Shown in pieces: positions 25,680 through 33,691 of a stretch of DNA of 64,000 nucleotides. The DNA is from Halosimplex halophilum (GTDB lineage Archaea; Halobacteriota; Halobacteria; Halobacteriales; Haloarculaceae): contig NZ_ML214297.1 of NCBI RefSeq assembly GCF_004698125.1, positions 372,001 through 436,000 on the forward strand, read 5' to 3'. The notes under the pieces are model-generated. The model saw only the letters and a program-made list of their open reading frames with translations. It ran no database searches and had not been told where the DNA came from. A program made the position numbers and the translations under genes. Each line of letters starts with the position of its first letter. Position 1 is the stretch's first letter.

Positions 25680-25784
25680 AGTCCCGTGGTGTAGTGGCCA
25701 ATCATCATGGCCTTTGGAGGGGTCCTGAATATATCAGTTCCCTGAAGCGAGCCATGGACGACGGTTCGAATCCGTCCGGGACTA
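25680..25784 (+). tRNA. tRNA-Gln (TTG) with a 32-nt BHB intron
   Basis: Acceptor stem AGTCCCG (25680-25686) pairs with CGGGACT (25777-25783), discriminator A at 25784, and the T arm is GACGG-TTCGAAT-CCGTC. The anticodon loop after splicing is C-TTTGG-A with anticodon TTG (25714-25716). An intron at 25718-25749 interrupts after position 37. CTTT (exon) pairs with GAAG (intron 3' end), flanked by 3-base bulges GGA and CGA, which is the bulge-helix-bulge motif cut by the archaeal splicing endonuclease. CCA is not encoded. Confidence 0.95.
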
Positions 25785-26022
25785 TGACAAATATTTTATA
25801 CTTTCGCGGCATCGGGGAGGCGACCGCTGCCCGGTGACAGCGACCGCGGATATCGACACCGCTTTCGACGGAGTGACGGATCCGGTGGTCGGTCCATCCG
25901 CCCGGCACCCGGTTCCCGGCAGTCGATAGCGACTGCGGGGCCGCCCGTTCGTGGCATTCGATCGTAATTATACGGCGACTATTTATTGTCACTCCGTCTG
26001 TATCGCCGAGTGGATCGTACCT

Positions 26023-28245
26023 ATGCGATCAGTACTCATGGCGCTCGTCGTCGCGCTCGCGGCGGTCACCGCGGGCGTCGGCGGCGCAACGGGGGAACCG
26101 ACGGACGGCCCGACGCGGGCCGAACTGACCGAGCCCGTGCCCGAGGGGGAACCGGGTAACGCCTCCGACGGCTACACGGGGATCGAACCGACGCGCAACT
26201 GGACCGACAAGCCGGTCGACGTGGACACGGCGCCGGCGGGCCTCGCCGAGGGGGACGCGGCCGGCGGGGCGGCGAGCGCGGCGTCCGCGGATTCCATCAT
26301 GATGGACCCGGACGACGAGGACCACCCGCTGGTCGGCACGTCGAAGCAGTACCTCGGCTCCGACCGGGGGAGCTACTACTTCAAGGAGTACACGCTGCTG
26401 GCGGTCGGCGACGAGATCGAGGTGTGGGTCGCGAACAACCTCTCGTGGCCGAGCGACGACCCGCGCGAGGACCCGACGATCTCCGAGGCCCAGGCCGAGT
26501 CGATGGCCCGGCAGTTCGACGGGAACATGTACCCGGTCGAGACGGAGACGTTCGGCCGGCCCGACGCCCGCAACGGCACCGAGTCGCTGCTCGAACAGAT
26601 CGGCGCCGTCCCGGAGGACTACTACGAGACGGGCAACGGCTCCGAGCGGACGGTCCTGCTCGTGGACAACGTCCGGGACCGGAACTACTACGACGAGGAG
26701 TACCCGCTGTACATCGCCGGCTTCTACTCGCCGACGATCCAGGAGTACACCGACCGTAACGCCATCACGGTCGACGCCTACGACTGGAACGCCGTCAACG
26801 AGAGCAACGAGCGGACCGGCTACGAGGGGACGCTGGCCCACGAGTATCAGCACCTCATCCACGCCGACCTCGACGGCGACGAGACCACCTGGGTCAACGA
26901 GGGGATGTCGGACTACGCCGAGTACATCACCGGCTACGGCGTCCCGGAGGGCCACCTCGGAGCCTACGAACAGCTGCCCTCGAACTCGCTGACGAACTGG
27001 GAGGACCAGGGGGCGGACAACGTCCTCGCGGACTACGGGATCGCCTACACGTGGACGATGTACCTGGCCGACCAGTACGGCCGGGAGTTCGTCTCCAACC
27101 TCGCACAGGATACGGACAACGGCATCACCAGCGTCGAGAACACCCTGGACGAGGTCGGGGCGAAACGCGACTTCGCCGACCTCTACCAGGACTTCTCGAC
27201 CGCCGTGGTGACCGACGACATCCGGACGCCGCCGAAAGACGAGTTCCACATCGACGGCGTCGAGGTGAATGTCAACACTTCCGGGTCGGTCGGCACCGCC
27301 GGCGCCTGGGGGACCAACTACCGGACGATCGACACGAGCGAACGCGGCCCGATCAGGGACGTGACCGTCTCGGGGACCGACTTCACGGACACGGAGTGGT
27401 CGACGGCGACCGACCCCGTGACCGGCGAGGGCGAGGTCCTCTACAGCGGGTCCGGCAACCTGCTCGACCGCCACGCGGTCGTCGAGCGGGACCTCTCGAA
27501 CGTCGAGGACCCGACGCTGACCTTCGAGAGCTTCCAGCGCATCGAGGCCAACTGGGACTACGGCTTCGTGCAGGTGTCGACCGACGGCGGCGACACCTGG
27601 CACAGTCTCTCGAACGGGAACACCGACGCATCGCCGAATCCCGACGCCCACCCGACGGTGAAGGCGAACGTGCCGGGGCTGACCGGCGACACGGACGGCT
27701 GGCAGTCCCAGTCGTTCGACCTCTCGGCCTACGAGGGCAACGAGAGCGTCCTGGTCTCCTTCCGGTACGTCACCGACTGGGCGACCGCGAAGGACGGCTG
27801 GTACGTCAGAAACGTCAGCGTCGCCGGCGAGTCCGTCCCGACGAACTCGACGGCGCCGTACCTGAGCGAGCGCGAGGCGACCGGCGACAACGTCGAGTAC
27901 CAGTTCTCGTTCGTCGGGATCAAACACAACGGCAACTACCAGGTCAAGCAGGTCGACACGACGACCTTCGACGAGGCCGGCAAGCGCGACCTGAAGAGGT
28001 TCCTCCACAACGGCAACTTCGAGACGGTGGTCGTCGCGAGCACCTGGGCCGCCGAGGAGGGCGAGAGCGGTCGCGTCCCCGTCGGCGTCGAGCTCACCTT
28101 CGCCGGTGAGCGAGGCGCCGGGAACGGCAACGGGAACAGCGGCAACGGTCCGGGTAACGGCAACGGGAACGGTCCCGGCAACGGAAACAACGGGAACGGT
28201 CCCGGCAACGGGAACAACGGGAACGGCAACGGCCCGCCGAAGTAG
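26023..28245 (+). CDS. Secreted M6-like (immune inhibitor A-type) metalloprotease
   Basis: A 740-residue exported protein. A signal peptide (MRSVLMALVVALAAVTAGVGGA) is followed by a pro-region and a catalytic domain. The zinc motif HEYQH is at residues 273-277, with the downstream glutamate in WVNEGMSDYAEY (about 293), as in gluzincin/M6 proteases. Residues about 440-640 look like a beta-sandwich (WDYGFVQVSTDGGDTWHSL), often found in immune-inhibitor-type enzymes. The end is a Gly/Asn repeat tail (about residues 710-740). It probably degrades extracellular protein. ATG 26023 gives the signal peptide; 25951 would add 24 residues ahead of it. No pro-protease inhibitor is adjacent. Confidence 0.82.
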   Translation: MRSVLMALVVALAAVTAGVGGATGEPTDGPTRAELTEPVPEGEPGNASDGYTGIEPTRNWTDKPVDVDTAPAGLAEGDAAGGAASAASADSIMMDPDDEDHPLVGTSKQYLGSDRGSYYFKEYTLLAVGDEIEVWVANNLSWPSDDPREDPTISEAQAESMARQFDGNMYPVETETFGRPDARNGTESLLEQIGAVPEDYYETGNGSERTVLLVDNVRDRNYYDEEYPLYIAGFYSPTIQEYTDRNAITVDAYDWNAVNESNERTGYEGTLAHEYQHLIHADLDGDETTWVNEGMSDYAEYITGYGVPEGHLGAYEQLPSNSLTNWEDQGADNVLADYGIAYTWTMYLADQYGREFVSNLAQDTDNGITSVENTLDEVGAKRDFADLYQDFSTAVVTDDIRTPPKDEFHIDGVEVNVNTSGSVGTAGAWGTNYRTIDTSERGPIRDVTVSGTDFTDTEWSTATDPVTGEGEVLYSGSGNLLDRHAVVERDLSNVEDPTLTFESFQRIEANWDYGFVQVSTDGGDTWHSLSNGNTDASPNPDAHPTVKANVPGLTGDTDGWQSQSFDLSAYEGNESVLVSFRYVTDWATAKDGWYVRNVSVAGESVPTNSTAPYLSEREATGDNVEYQFSFVGIKHNGNYQVKQVDTTTFDEAGKRDLKRFLHNGNFETVVVASTWAAEEGESGRVPVGVELTFAGERGAGNGNGNSGNGPGNGNGNGPGNGNNGNGPGNGNNGNGNGPPK

Positions 28246-28303
28246 CGGGACAGTCGGACGGGAACGGTCCCGCGGGACCCTCACCGTCCTGCCTCTCGCG
28301 TTT

Positions 28304-29341
28304 TCAGACCGGTTCGTGGACCGCGCGGTAGCCGTCGGCCGTCGACTCGACGGACTCGACGGTGTAGAAGCGGATCTCCCGCTCCTGTTTCGTGCGGACG
28401 GGGAAGTCGTAGTGGACGGCGTCGTAGCCGAGTTCCTCCCCGTCCTCGCGCACGCCGGCGACGAACTCGCGGTGGCGGTCGAGGCGCTCCTCGACGACCG
28501 AGCGCGAGAGCGCGGGGGCCTCGTCCACCTGGTCGTCGAACACCTCGGCGAAGGCGGGTTCCCGCTCGTAGCCGACGGAGTCGCGGCCGGCGACGAGGGC
28601 GGCCAGGGAGGTGGTACCGGTGCCCCAGAAGGGATCGAGGACGGTGTCGCCGTAGGCCGAGTACATGTTGACGAGGCGGTAGGGGATCTCGAAGGGGAAC
28701 GCGGCGGAGCGCTCGCGGAGTTCGTCGTGGTCGAGCGCCTGGAGTTCGCCGCTCACGTCGGTCCACACGTCGGAGAACCAGCGGTTGCGTTCCTCCCAGA
28801 AGTAGGCGGCCTCGTAGCGCCGATCCGCGCCGGGCGCGAACGACCGGGAGTCGTCGCCGTTGCGGAAGACGAGGACGTACTCGTGTTCGAGGGTGACGTA
28901 GGCGTTGGGCGGCACCATCCCCGAGCCCATGAACTTCGCGGCGCTGTTGGTGGGCTTGCGCCAGAGCACGTCCGGCAGGGGGTCGAACCCGAGCGACCGG
29001 AACGCCTCCAGCACCCGGGCGTGGTTGGGGTAGACGCGGAAGCTCCCGTCGACGGTGCGGGTCGCGTCGCCGACGTTGACGCAGGCGACGCCGCCGTCGA
29101 CGAGCACCCGTTCGAGTTCGGCCCACACCTCGTCGAGGACGCCGTGCATCGCCTCGAAGGCGCGCTGGCCGTCGTCGGCCGCCAGCGCGTCCGCGACGGC
29201 CGGGTCGAGCGCGCCGAACGTCTCGTCCCACATCTCGATCATCGGGTACGGCGGCGAGGTGACGACCAGGTCGACGCTGTCGTCGGCCAGCCCCGAGAGT
29301 TCGCGCGCGTCGCCGAGGACGACCCGATGACTCGTCTCCAT
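28304..29341 (-). CDS. zim: DNA (cytosine-N4-type) methyltransferase, Zim-like CTAG methylase
   Basis: A 345-residue orphan methyltransferase. Motif IV TSPPY (SPPYPMIEMWDETFG, residues 29-43) comes before motif I (DPFWGTGTTSLAA) in the second half, the beta-class order typical of N4-cytosine methylases. The whole pattern resembles the haloarchaeal Zim family that modifies CTAG; no restriction gene lies near, as expected for an orphan. Methylation at CTAG may affect regulation or replication-linked processes. ATG 29341 (METSHRVVLGDAREL) is chosen over an in-frame basic extension. The target site is inferred, not visible. Confidence 0.8.
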   Translation of the reverse strand: METSHRVVLGDARELSGLADDSVDLVVTSPPYPMIEMWDETFGALDPAVADALAADDGQRAFEAMHGVLDEVWAELERVLVDGGVACVNVGDATRTVDGSFRVYPNHARVLEAFRSLGFDPLPDVLWRKPTNSAAKFMGSGMVPPNAYVTLEHEYVLVFRNGDDSRSFAPGADRRYEAAYFWEERNRWFSDVWTDVSGELQALDHDELRERSAAFPFEIPYRLVNMYSAYGDTVLDPFWGTGTTSLAALVAGRDSVGYEREPAFAEVFDDQVDEAPALSRSVVEERLDRHREFVAGVREDGEELGYDAVHYDFPVRTKQEREIRFYTVESVESTADGYRAVHEPV

Positions 29342-29521
29342 CGTCTCCCATCTCCCGCCCGCGGTCCTTGAGTCTCCCGACCTGTGCCGCCGACCCCGCC
29401 GTCGCCCGCCCGTGCGGTCCCCGTCCCGCCACACCCGGTACCGATCGACCGGGACCGCCACCACCGGCCCGGGCCGCGGCCGATATCAATTCTTAATAGC
29501 TCGCTCCGGCTCGGTTAACAT

Positions 29522-29938
29522 ATGACCGTCGTCAGCGTCTCGATGCCCGACGAGTTGCTCGAACGGATCGACTCGTTCGCGGACGAACACGGCTACACCG
29601 GGCGGAGCGAGGTGGTCCGGGAGGCCGCGCGCAACCTCCTCGGGGAGTTCGAGGACAAGCAGCTGGAGGAGCGGGAGCTGATGGGCGTGGTGACCGTCCT
29701 GTTCGACTACTCGTCGTCGGGCGTCGAACACCGGATGATGAACCTCCGCCACGAGTACGAGAACCTCGTCGCCTCGAACGTCCACAGCCACATCGGCGAC
29801 CACTACTGCCTCGAACTGTTCATCCTCGAGGGCGACCTGGAGGACATCTCCACGTTCGTCGGCAAGATCCGCGCGACCCAGGACACGCTCTCGATCGACT
29901 ACTCCGTGATGCCCGTCGACCGCATCGACACGATCTGA
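29522..29938 (+). CDS. nikR: NikR-like nickel-responsive regulator
   Basis: A 138-residue CopG/NikR protein. The N-terminal ribbon-helix-helix is [38 protein letters not shown] (residues 3-40); the C-terminal ACT-like domain carries the metal ligands in [18 protein letters not shown] (HxH and Cys, plus an upstream His in HRMM). These match the square-planar Ni site of NikR. A TATA-like ttcttaatag lies at 29491-29500. It is divergent from the DNA methylase. No nickel transporter or urease/hydrogenase gene is in the window, so its regulon is elsewhere, or the metal is not nickel. Confidence 0.88.
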   Translation: MTVVSVSMPDELLERIDSFADEHGYTGRSEVVREAARNLLGEFEDKQLEERELMGVVTVLFDYSSSGVEHRMMNLRHEYENLVASNVHSHIGDHYCLELFILEGDLEDISTFVGKIRATQDTLSIDYSVMPVDRIDTI

Positions 29939-29985
29939 GCGGCGGACCTCGACGGGAGCCGTGGCCGGGTCCGCTCCACACCCGG

Positions 29986-30789
29986 TCAGTCGAAGGCCGC
30001 GGCGAGCACGGCGTCGTAGGCGTGTTCGTACGCGTCGGCGACGGCCGCCGGGTCGCCGCGTTCGGCTTTCGACAGCGGCGGCAGGCGAGTCTCGGTCGCC
30101 GGGTCGACCAGGTCGGTCACGTCCGGGACCCGCTCCTCCAGCTGGCCGGCCTCGGGGCCGCCGCTGGCGACGGCGCAGCCCTTCGCGTAGCGGTCGCCGT
30201 CGTAGACGCGGACGCGCCCCGGTTCGACCACGGCGACGGCGTCGGGGTCGACGTCGCGGAACGGCCGCGCCACGTCGGCGTAGGACTCGACGACCGCCCG
30301 CTCGGTCGCCTCGACCTCGGCGAGCAGCGACCGCTGTTCGGGGAGGTGCCGGTCGGTCATCACCTCGTTGAACTCGTCGACCGACGAGACGCGGGGCGCG
30401 TCCGACAGGGGGAGCGCCTCACGCACGGAGTCCGGGAGTTCGACCGTCCCGTTGACGACGAACGACTCGCCGACGCGGTCGACGAGGAACTCCCGGTCGT
30501 CCTTCCCGAGGAGGCCCGTGCCGCCGCCCGGGCTCGGTCGCCACAGGCGGTGGACGGCGTTGATGTCCTCCGGGGCCACGTTGGCCCCGCTCGCCGCGGC
30601 GAGCTTGCGGGCGTCCTTGCCGTAGAGCCGTCCCTCGGCCGTCGCCGTCAGGTAGTCGTCGTGGTCGAACCAGTAGTCGTTGCCCGCGCGGGGCTTGAAC
30701 CCCACGGCGCCGGTGCGCTCGATCAGTCCGGTCGAGAAGGTGGTCTTCCCGGCGTCGACGCGGGCGCCGCCCGCGACGAGCAGCCTCAT
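29986..30789 (-). CDS. P-loop ATPase/GTPase-like protein
   Basis: A 267-residue protein with a Walker A loop near the start (MRLLVAGGARVDAGKTTFSTGL) and GFKPRAGNDYWFDHDDY soon after. It resembles the archaeal group of predicted P-loop ATPases of unknown role that also includes dethiobiotin-synthetase-like folds. ATG 30789 puts the P-loop at the usual position; the stop of a 7-aa micro-ORF overlaps it (ATGA), linking it to the DUF5827-like gene upstream. I do not see a defined substrate site. Confidence 0.72.
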   Translation of the reverse strand: MRLLVAGGARVDAGKTTFSTGLIERTGAVGFKPRAGNDYWFDHDDYLTATAEGRLYGKDARKLAAASGANVAPEDINAVHRLWRPSPGGGTGLLGKDDREFLVDRVGESFVVNGTVELPDSVREALPLSDAPRVSSVDEFNEVMTDRHLPEQRSLLAEVEATERAVVESYADVARPFRDVDPDAVAVVEPGRVRVYDGDRYAKGCAVASGGPEAGQLEERVPDVTDLVDPATETRLPPLSKAERGDPAAVADAYEHAYDAVLAAAFD

Positions 30790-30809
30790 CGGCCCCCTCC
30801 GCGACTCAT
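30786..30809 (-). CDS. Micro-ORF (7 aa) bridging the DUF5827-like gene and the P-loop ATPase
   Basis: MSRGGGR. Its ATG overlaps the TGA of the upstream gene (30806-30809), and its TGA overlaps the ATG of the ATPase gene (30786-30789). Only 24 bases long, it keeps translation continuous across the operon. The overlaps are certain; expression is inferred. Confidence 0.4.
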   Translation of the reverse strand: MSRGGGR

Positions 30810-31102
30810 TGCTCGCTCGCGCCATCGGCGTCGACGCCCGGCGCGAGCCCGTAGTAGCCGGGTTCGCCGTCGGTCTCGGGCTCGGCGAAGACGAACTGCT
30901 CGCTGTGGCCCATCATCCACGGGATGGCCCAGTCCAGCAGGACGTTCTCGGTCTCGATGTCCAGCTCGGCCTCGGGGTCGACGCCCTGCAGCAGGCGGCC
31001 GACCTCGTAGATGGTGTAGAGCTTGTCGGCGTCGAGCACCTCCGCGGGCTCGCGGAACTCCAGGGGTCGCAGGTCGTCGAAGTCGGATTTCGGTCGCGGC
31101 AT
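30806..31102 (-). CDS. Conserved haloarchaeal small protein (DUF5827-like)
   Basis: A 98-residue acidic protein with RPLEFREPAEVLDADKLYTIYEVGRLLQGV and ENVLLDWAIPWMMGH. The pattern fits a haloarchaeal family of unknown function (I recall DUF5827, not certain). No cofactor or catalytic motif is visible. ATG 31102 is preferred to 31159, which would add an arginine-rich leader. First gene of the pair with the P-loop ATPase. Confidence 0.65.
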   Translation of the reverse strand: MPRPKSDFDDLRPLEFREPAEVLDADKLYTIYEVGRLLQGVDPEAELDIETENVLLDWAIPWMMGHSEQFVFAEPETDGEPGYYGLAPGVDADGASEQ

Positions 31103-31221
31103 GGACCCGGATACTCGGGGTCGACGCCTAAAGCCCTCGAAACGCGGCCGGGGCGCCACGGCACACCCCGACGGCCGTTCGGCGTCGCGGTGGCCGCTGC
31201 AGCGTGAACCGACGGCGGCCC

Positions 31222-31322
31222 GGCGGCTGACCGGTGGAGCGCGACCCGACGGCTGACCGGTGGAGTGCGGCCCGGCGGCTGGCCAGCGGGGCGTGGACCT
31301 GCGGTTGACCAGTGGAGCGCGA
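31222..31322. repeat. Degenerate 26-bp tandem repeat, about four units
   Basis: Units at 31222-31247, 31248-31273, 31274-31299 and a partial 31300-31322. The core reads cggctgaccggtggagcgcg in unit 1 and changes at a few positions per unit. They are head to tail without spacers and lie between the DUF5827-like start and the sod stop. No ORF or operator role is evident. Confidence 0.8.
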
Positions 31323-31351
31323 AAAAATGGCGGTGGTGAACTGACTCGTCG

Positions 31352-31963
31352 TTACTCGAAGTGGCTGACGGCCGTGTCGTACTGGTCGGCGACCTCGTCC
31401 CAGTCGACGACCTCGAAGAAGGCGTCGATGAAGCTGCCGCGGTCCGGGCCGTAGTCGTAGTAGTAGGAGTGCTCCCACACGTCCAGGGCCATGATCGGGT
31501 GGGAACCCCACAGCGCGCCCTGGTCGTGCTTGTCGACGGCCACGTTGCGCAGCTGCTTGGCGACGGGGTCGTAGACCAGCAGCGCCCAGCCACCGGCGGC
31601 CGACGCGGCGGCCTCGAACTCGCCCTTCCAGCCCTCGTAGGAGCCGAAGTCCTCCTCGATGCGGTCGCGGAGGTCACCCTCCGGCTCGCCGCCGCCGTTC
31701 GGGGACATGTTGTCCCAGAACAGCGTGTGGAGGTAGTGGCCGGAGCCGTTGTGGGTGACGTTGCCCAGCGCGCCGGCTGTCGAGGAGTAGTCCCCCGACT
31801 CGCGGGCGTCGGCGAGCGTCTCCTCGGCGGATTCGAGGCCGTTGACGTACCCCTGGTGGTGGGTGTCGTGGTGCCACGTAAGCACCTGCTCGCTAACGTG
31901 CGGTTCGAGCGCGTCGTAGTCGTACGGGAGCGGCGGAAGCTCGGGATCGGAATGTTCTGGCAT
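31352..31963 (-). CDS. sod: Superoxide dismutase (Mn/Fe family)
   Basis: A 203-residue SOD of normal length. Metal-ligand stretches: LTWHHDTHHQGYVNGL (first His), NGSGHYLHTLFWDNM (second His), and MALDVWEHSYYYDY (Asp and His in the DVWEHxYY signature). GWALLVYDP and WGSHPIMALDVW are also conserved. Haloarchaeal enzymes of this type use manganese. It converts superoxide to peroxide and oxygen in the cytoplasm. Unlike most genes here it has a Shine-Dalgarno sequence before the start. Confidence 0.96.
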   Translation of the reverse strand: MPEHSDPELPPLPYDYDALEPHVSEQVLTWHHDTHHQGYVNGLESAEETLADARESGDYSSTAGALGNVTHNGSGHYLHTLFWDNMSPNGGGEPEGDLRDRIEEDFGSYEGWKGEFEAAASAAGGWALLVYDPVAKQLRNVAVDKHDQGALWGSHPIMALDVWEHSYYYDYGPDRGSFIDAFFEVVDWDEVADQYDTAVSHFE

Positions 31964-31969
31964 AGATAT

Positions 31970-31976
31970 CTCCTCC
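31970..31976 (-). promoter_or_regulatory. Shine-Dalgarno sequence of sod
   Basis: GGAGGAG on the minus strand, 6 bases before the sod ATG. This marks sod as a leadered gene in a region where most genes look leaderless. Confidence 0.75.
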
Positions 31977-32000
31977 ACTCTAGCGGTCGGCTGGATACCT

Positions 32001-32009
32001 GTTAAAGTT
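32001..32009 (-). promoter_or_regulatory. sod TATA box
   Basis: aactttaac on the minus strand. A start about 27 bases on gives a leader of roughly 15 bases, which would just contain the Shine-Dalgarno sequence. Confidence 0.55.
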
Positions 32010-32151
32010 TGAGGAACTGGATGAGTGAGACTGTCACACACGGCTGACACGGACGGGGACTGACCCGCGGGACGCGGCCGAATCCGCCGAGCCGCCGGCG
32101 GTCCGCGACCTCTCGGCGTCGAGAGATGTAGACGCGGTGTCGCCCCGGCTG

Positions 32152-33573
32152 TCAGTCGTCGGCCCGCGCCCGCTCGAACATCTCGATGGCCCGCTCGCGG
32201 CGCTCGCCGTGGTCGACGATGGGCGCCGGGTAGTCGGGCGCGAGCATCTCCCGGCGGCCGGCGTCGAGTTCGTGCCACTCGTGGACGGCGTCGGCGGGCA
32301 CGTCCCGGAGTTCGGGGACGTACTCGCGGATGTACTCCGCGTCCGGGTCGTAGCGCTCGCCCTGGGTCATCGGGTTGAACACGCGGAAGTACGGCTGGGC
32401 GTCGGTCCCCGTCGAGGCGGCCCACTGCCAGCCGCCGTTGTCGTTGGCCGTGTCGTGGTCGACCAGTTTCTCGCGGAACCAGTCGTAGCCCTCCCGCCAG
32501 TCGATGAGCAGGTCCTTCGTCAGGAAGGAAGCGACGATCATCCGGACGCGGTTGTGCATATACGCCTCCGCCCGCAGCTGGCGCATCCCCGCGTCGACGA
32601 TGGGATAGCCCGTCTCGCCGTCCTTCCAGGCCCGCAGCGCCTCGGGGTCGTGGTTCCACTCGATCGGCCGCTCGTAGTCCTTGAAGTTCTCCGTGACGAC
32701 GTTCGGCTCGTCCCAGAGGACGTGGTGGTAGAACTCCCGCCACGCGAGTTGCGACTCGAACTCCTCGGCGGAGTCGTAGTCGGCGCCGGCGGCGGCCGAC
32801 TTCGCCTCGCTGACCGCCCCGTGGACCTCCCGGATGCCGATGGTACCGAACTTGAGATGGGCGGAGAGCCGGGACGTGCACTCGTCGGCGGGGTAGTCCC
32901 GGCGGTCGTCGTAGTCGTACACGTCGTTCTCGCAGAACGCCCGGAGCAGCTCACGAGCCGGTTCGGTCCCGGCGGGCGGCACGTCGGCCTCGGGTTCGTC
33001 GAAACCGAGATCCGCGAGCGACGGGAGCGGCTCGTCGTCGGAGATGTCTGCGAGAGCGTCCTCGTCGGGTGTCGGTGCGGGGGACGCCTTCTCGCGGTCG
33101 CGCCACTTCTTCCAGAAGTAGGTGAACACGGAGTAGACCTCGCCCTGGTTGGTGCGGATCGACCCCGGTTCGTGGAGCAGGGCGTCCTCGACGCTCCGGC
33201 GAGCCACGTCGGCGTCGTCGAGCGCCCGCCGGACCGCGGCGTCGCGCTCGCGACCGAGCCCGGAGACCTCCGCGCCCCAGGTGACGGCGTCGGCGCCGAC
33301 CTCCCCGGCGACGGCGGGGACGACCTCGCGGGGGTCGCCGCGGCGGACCAGGAGGTCGCTGCCGCGCTCGCGGTACCACGCCCGCAGCGAGTCGAGCGCG
33401 TCGAGCATGAACGCGACGCGGGGCGGCCCCGCGTGGGCGAGCACGTCGCGGTCGAAGACGAACAGCGGGACGACGGGACCGTCCGCGGGCACGTCCGGCA
33501 GGTCGCCCGCCGCGGCGGCCAGCCCCCGGTTGTCCGCCGCCCGGAGGTCCCGGCGGTGCCAGTGGACTCTCAT
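32152..33573 (-). CDS. phr2: Deoxyribodipyrimidine photolyase (CPD class I)
   Basis: A 473-residue photolyase. It opens MRVHWHRRDLRAADNRGL, as expected for the antenna-domain fold. The FAD domain shows LSAHLKFGTIGIREV, ESQLAWREFYHHVLWD, GYPIVDAGMRQL, the MHNRVRMIVASFLTKDLLIDWR core, and DHDTANDNGGWQWAASTGTDAQPYFRVFNP. It repairs cyclobutane pyrimidine dimers with blue light, important for surface-brine organisms. A loop rich in Glu/Asp/Pro (about residues 170-215) is typical of haloarchaeal homologues. Length matches Halobacterium Phr2; I use that symbol on this basis. ATG 33573 is preferred to the long in-frame extension to 33879. Confidence 0.94.
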   Translation of the reverse strand: MRVHWHRRDLRAADNRGLAAAAGDLPDVPADGPVVPLFVFDRDVLAHAGPPRVAFMLDALDSLRAWYRERGSDLLVRRGDPREVVPAVAGEVGADAVTWGAEVSGLGRERDAAVRRALDDADVARRSVEDALLHEPGSIRTNQGEVYSVFTYFWKKWRDREKASPAPTPDEDALADISDDEPLPSLADLGFDEPEADVPPAGTEPARELLRAFCENDVYDYDDRRDYPADECTSRLSAHLKFGTIGIREVHGAVSEAKSAAAGADYDSAEEFESQLAWREFYHHVLWDEPNVVTENFKDYERPIEWNHDPEALRAWKDGETGYPIVDAGMRQLRAEAYMHNRVRMIVASFLTKDLLIDWREGYDWFREKLVDHDTANDNGGWQWAASTGTDAQPYFRVFNPMTQGERYDPDAEYIREYVPELRDVPADAVHEWHELDAGRREMLAPDYPAPIVDHGERRERAIEMFERARADD

Positions 33574-33691
33574 ACGCGAGCCACGCCCGACGCGTCCCTC
33601 AAAGTACCCCCAAACGAGTGGGGCCGGCGGGGGGTTCAGGACAGCCACGGCGCCACGCACGCTTAACCGGTCGGCAGCCCACTCCGGGAGC

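Noticed and set aside
28304..29341. Restriction-modification system around the methylase
   Set aside because: The neighbours are a protease and NikR. No endonuclease-like gene is present, so it is an orphan methylase.
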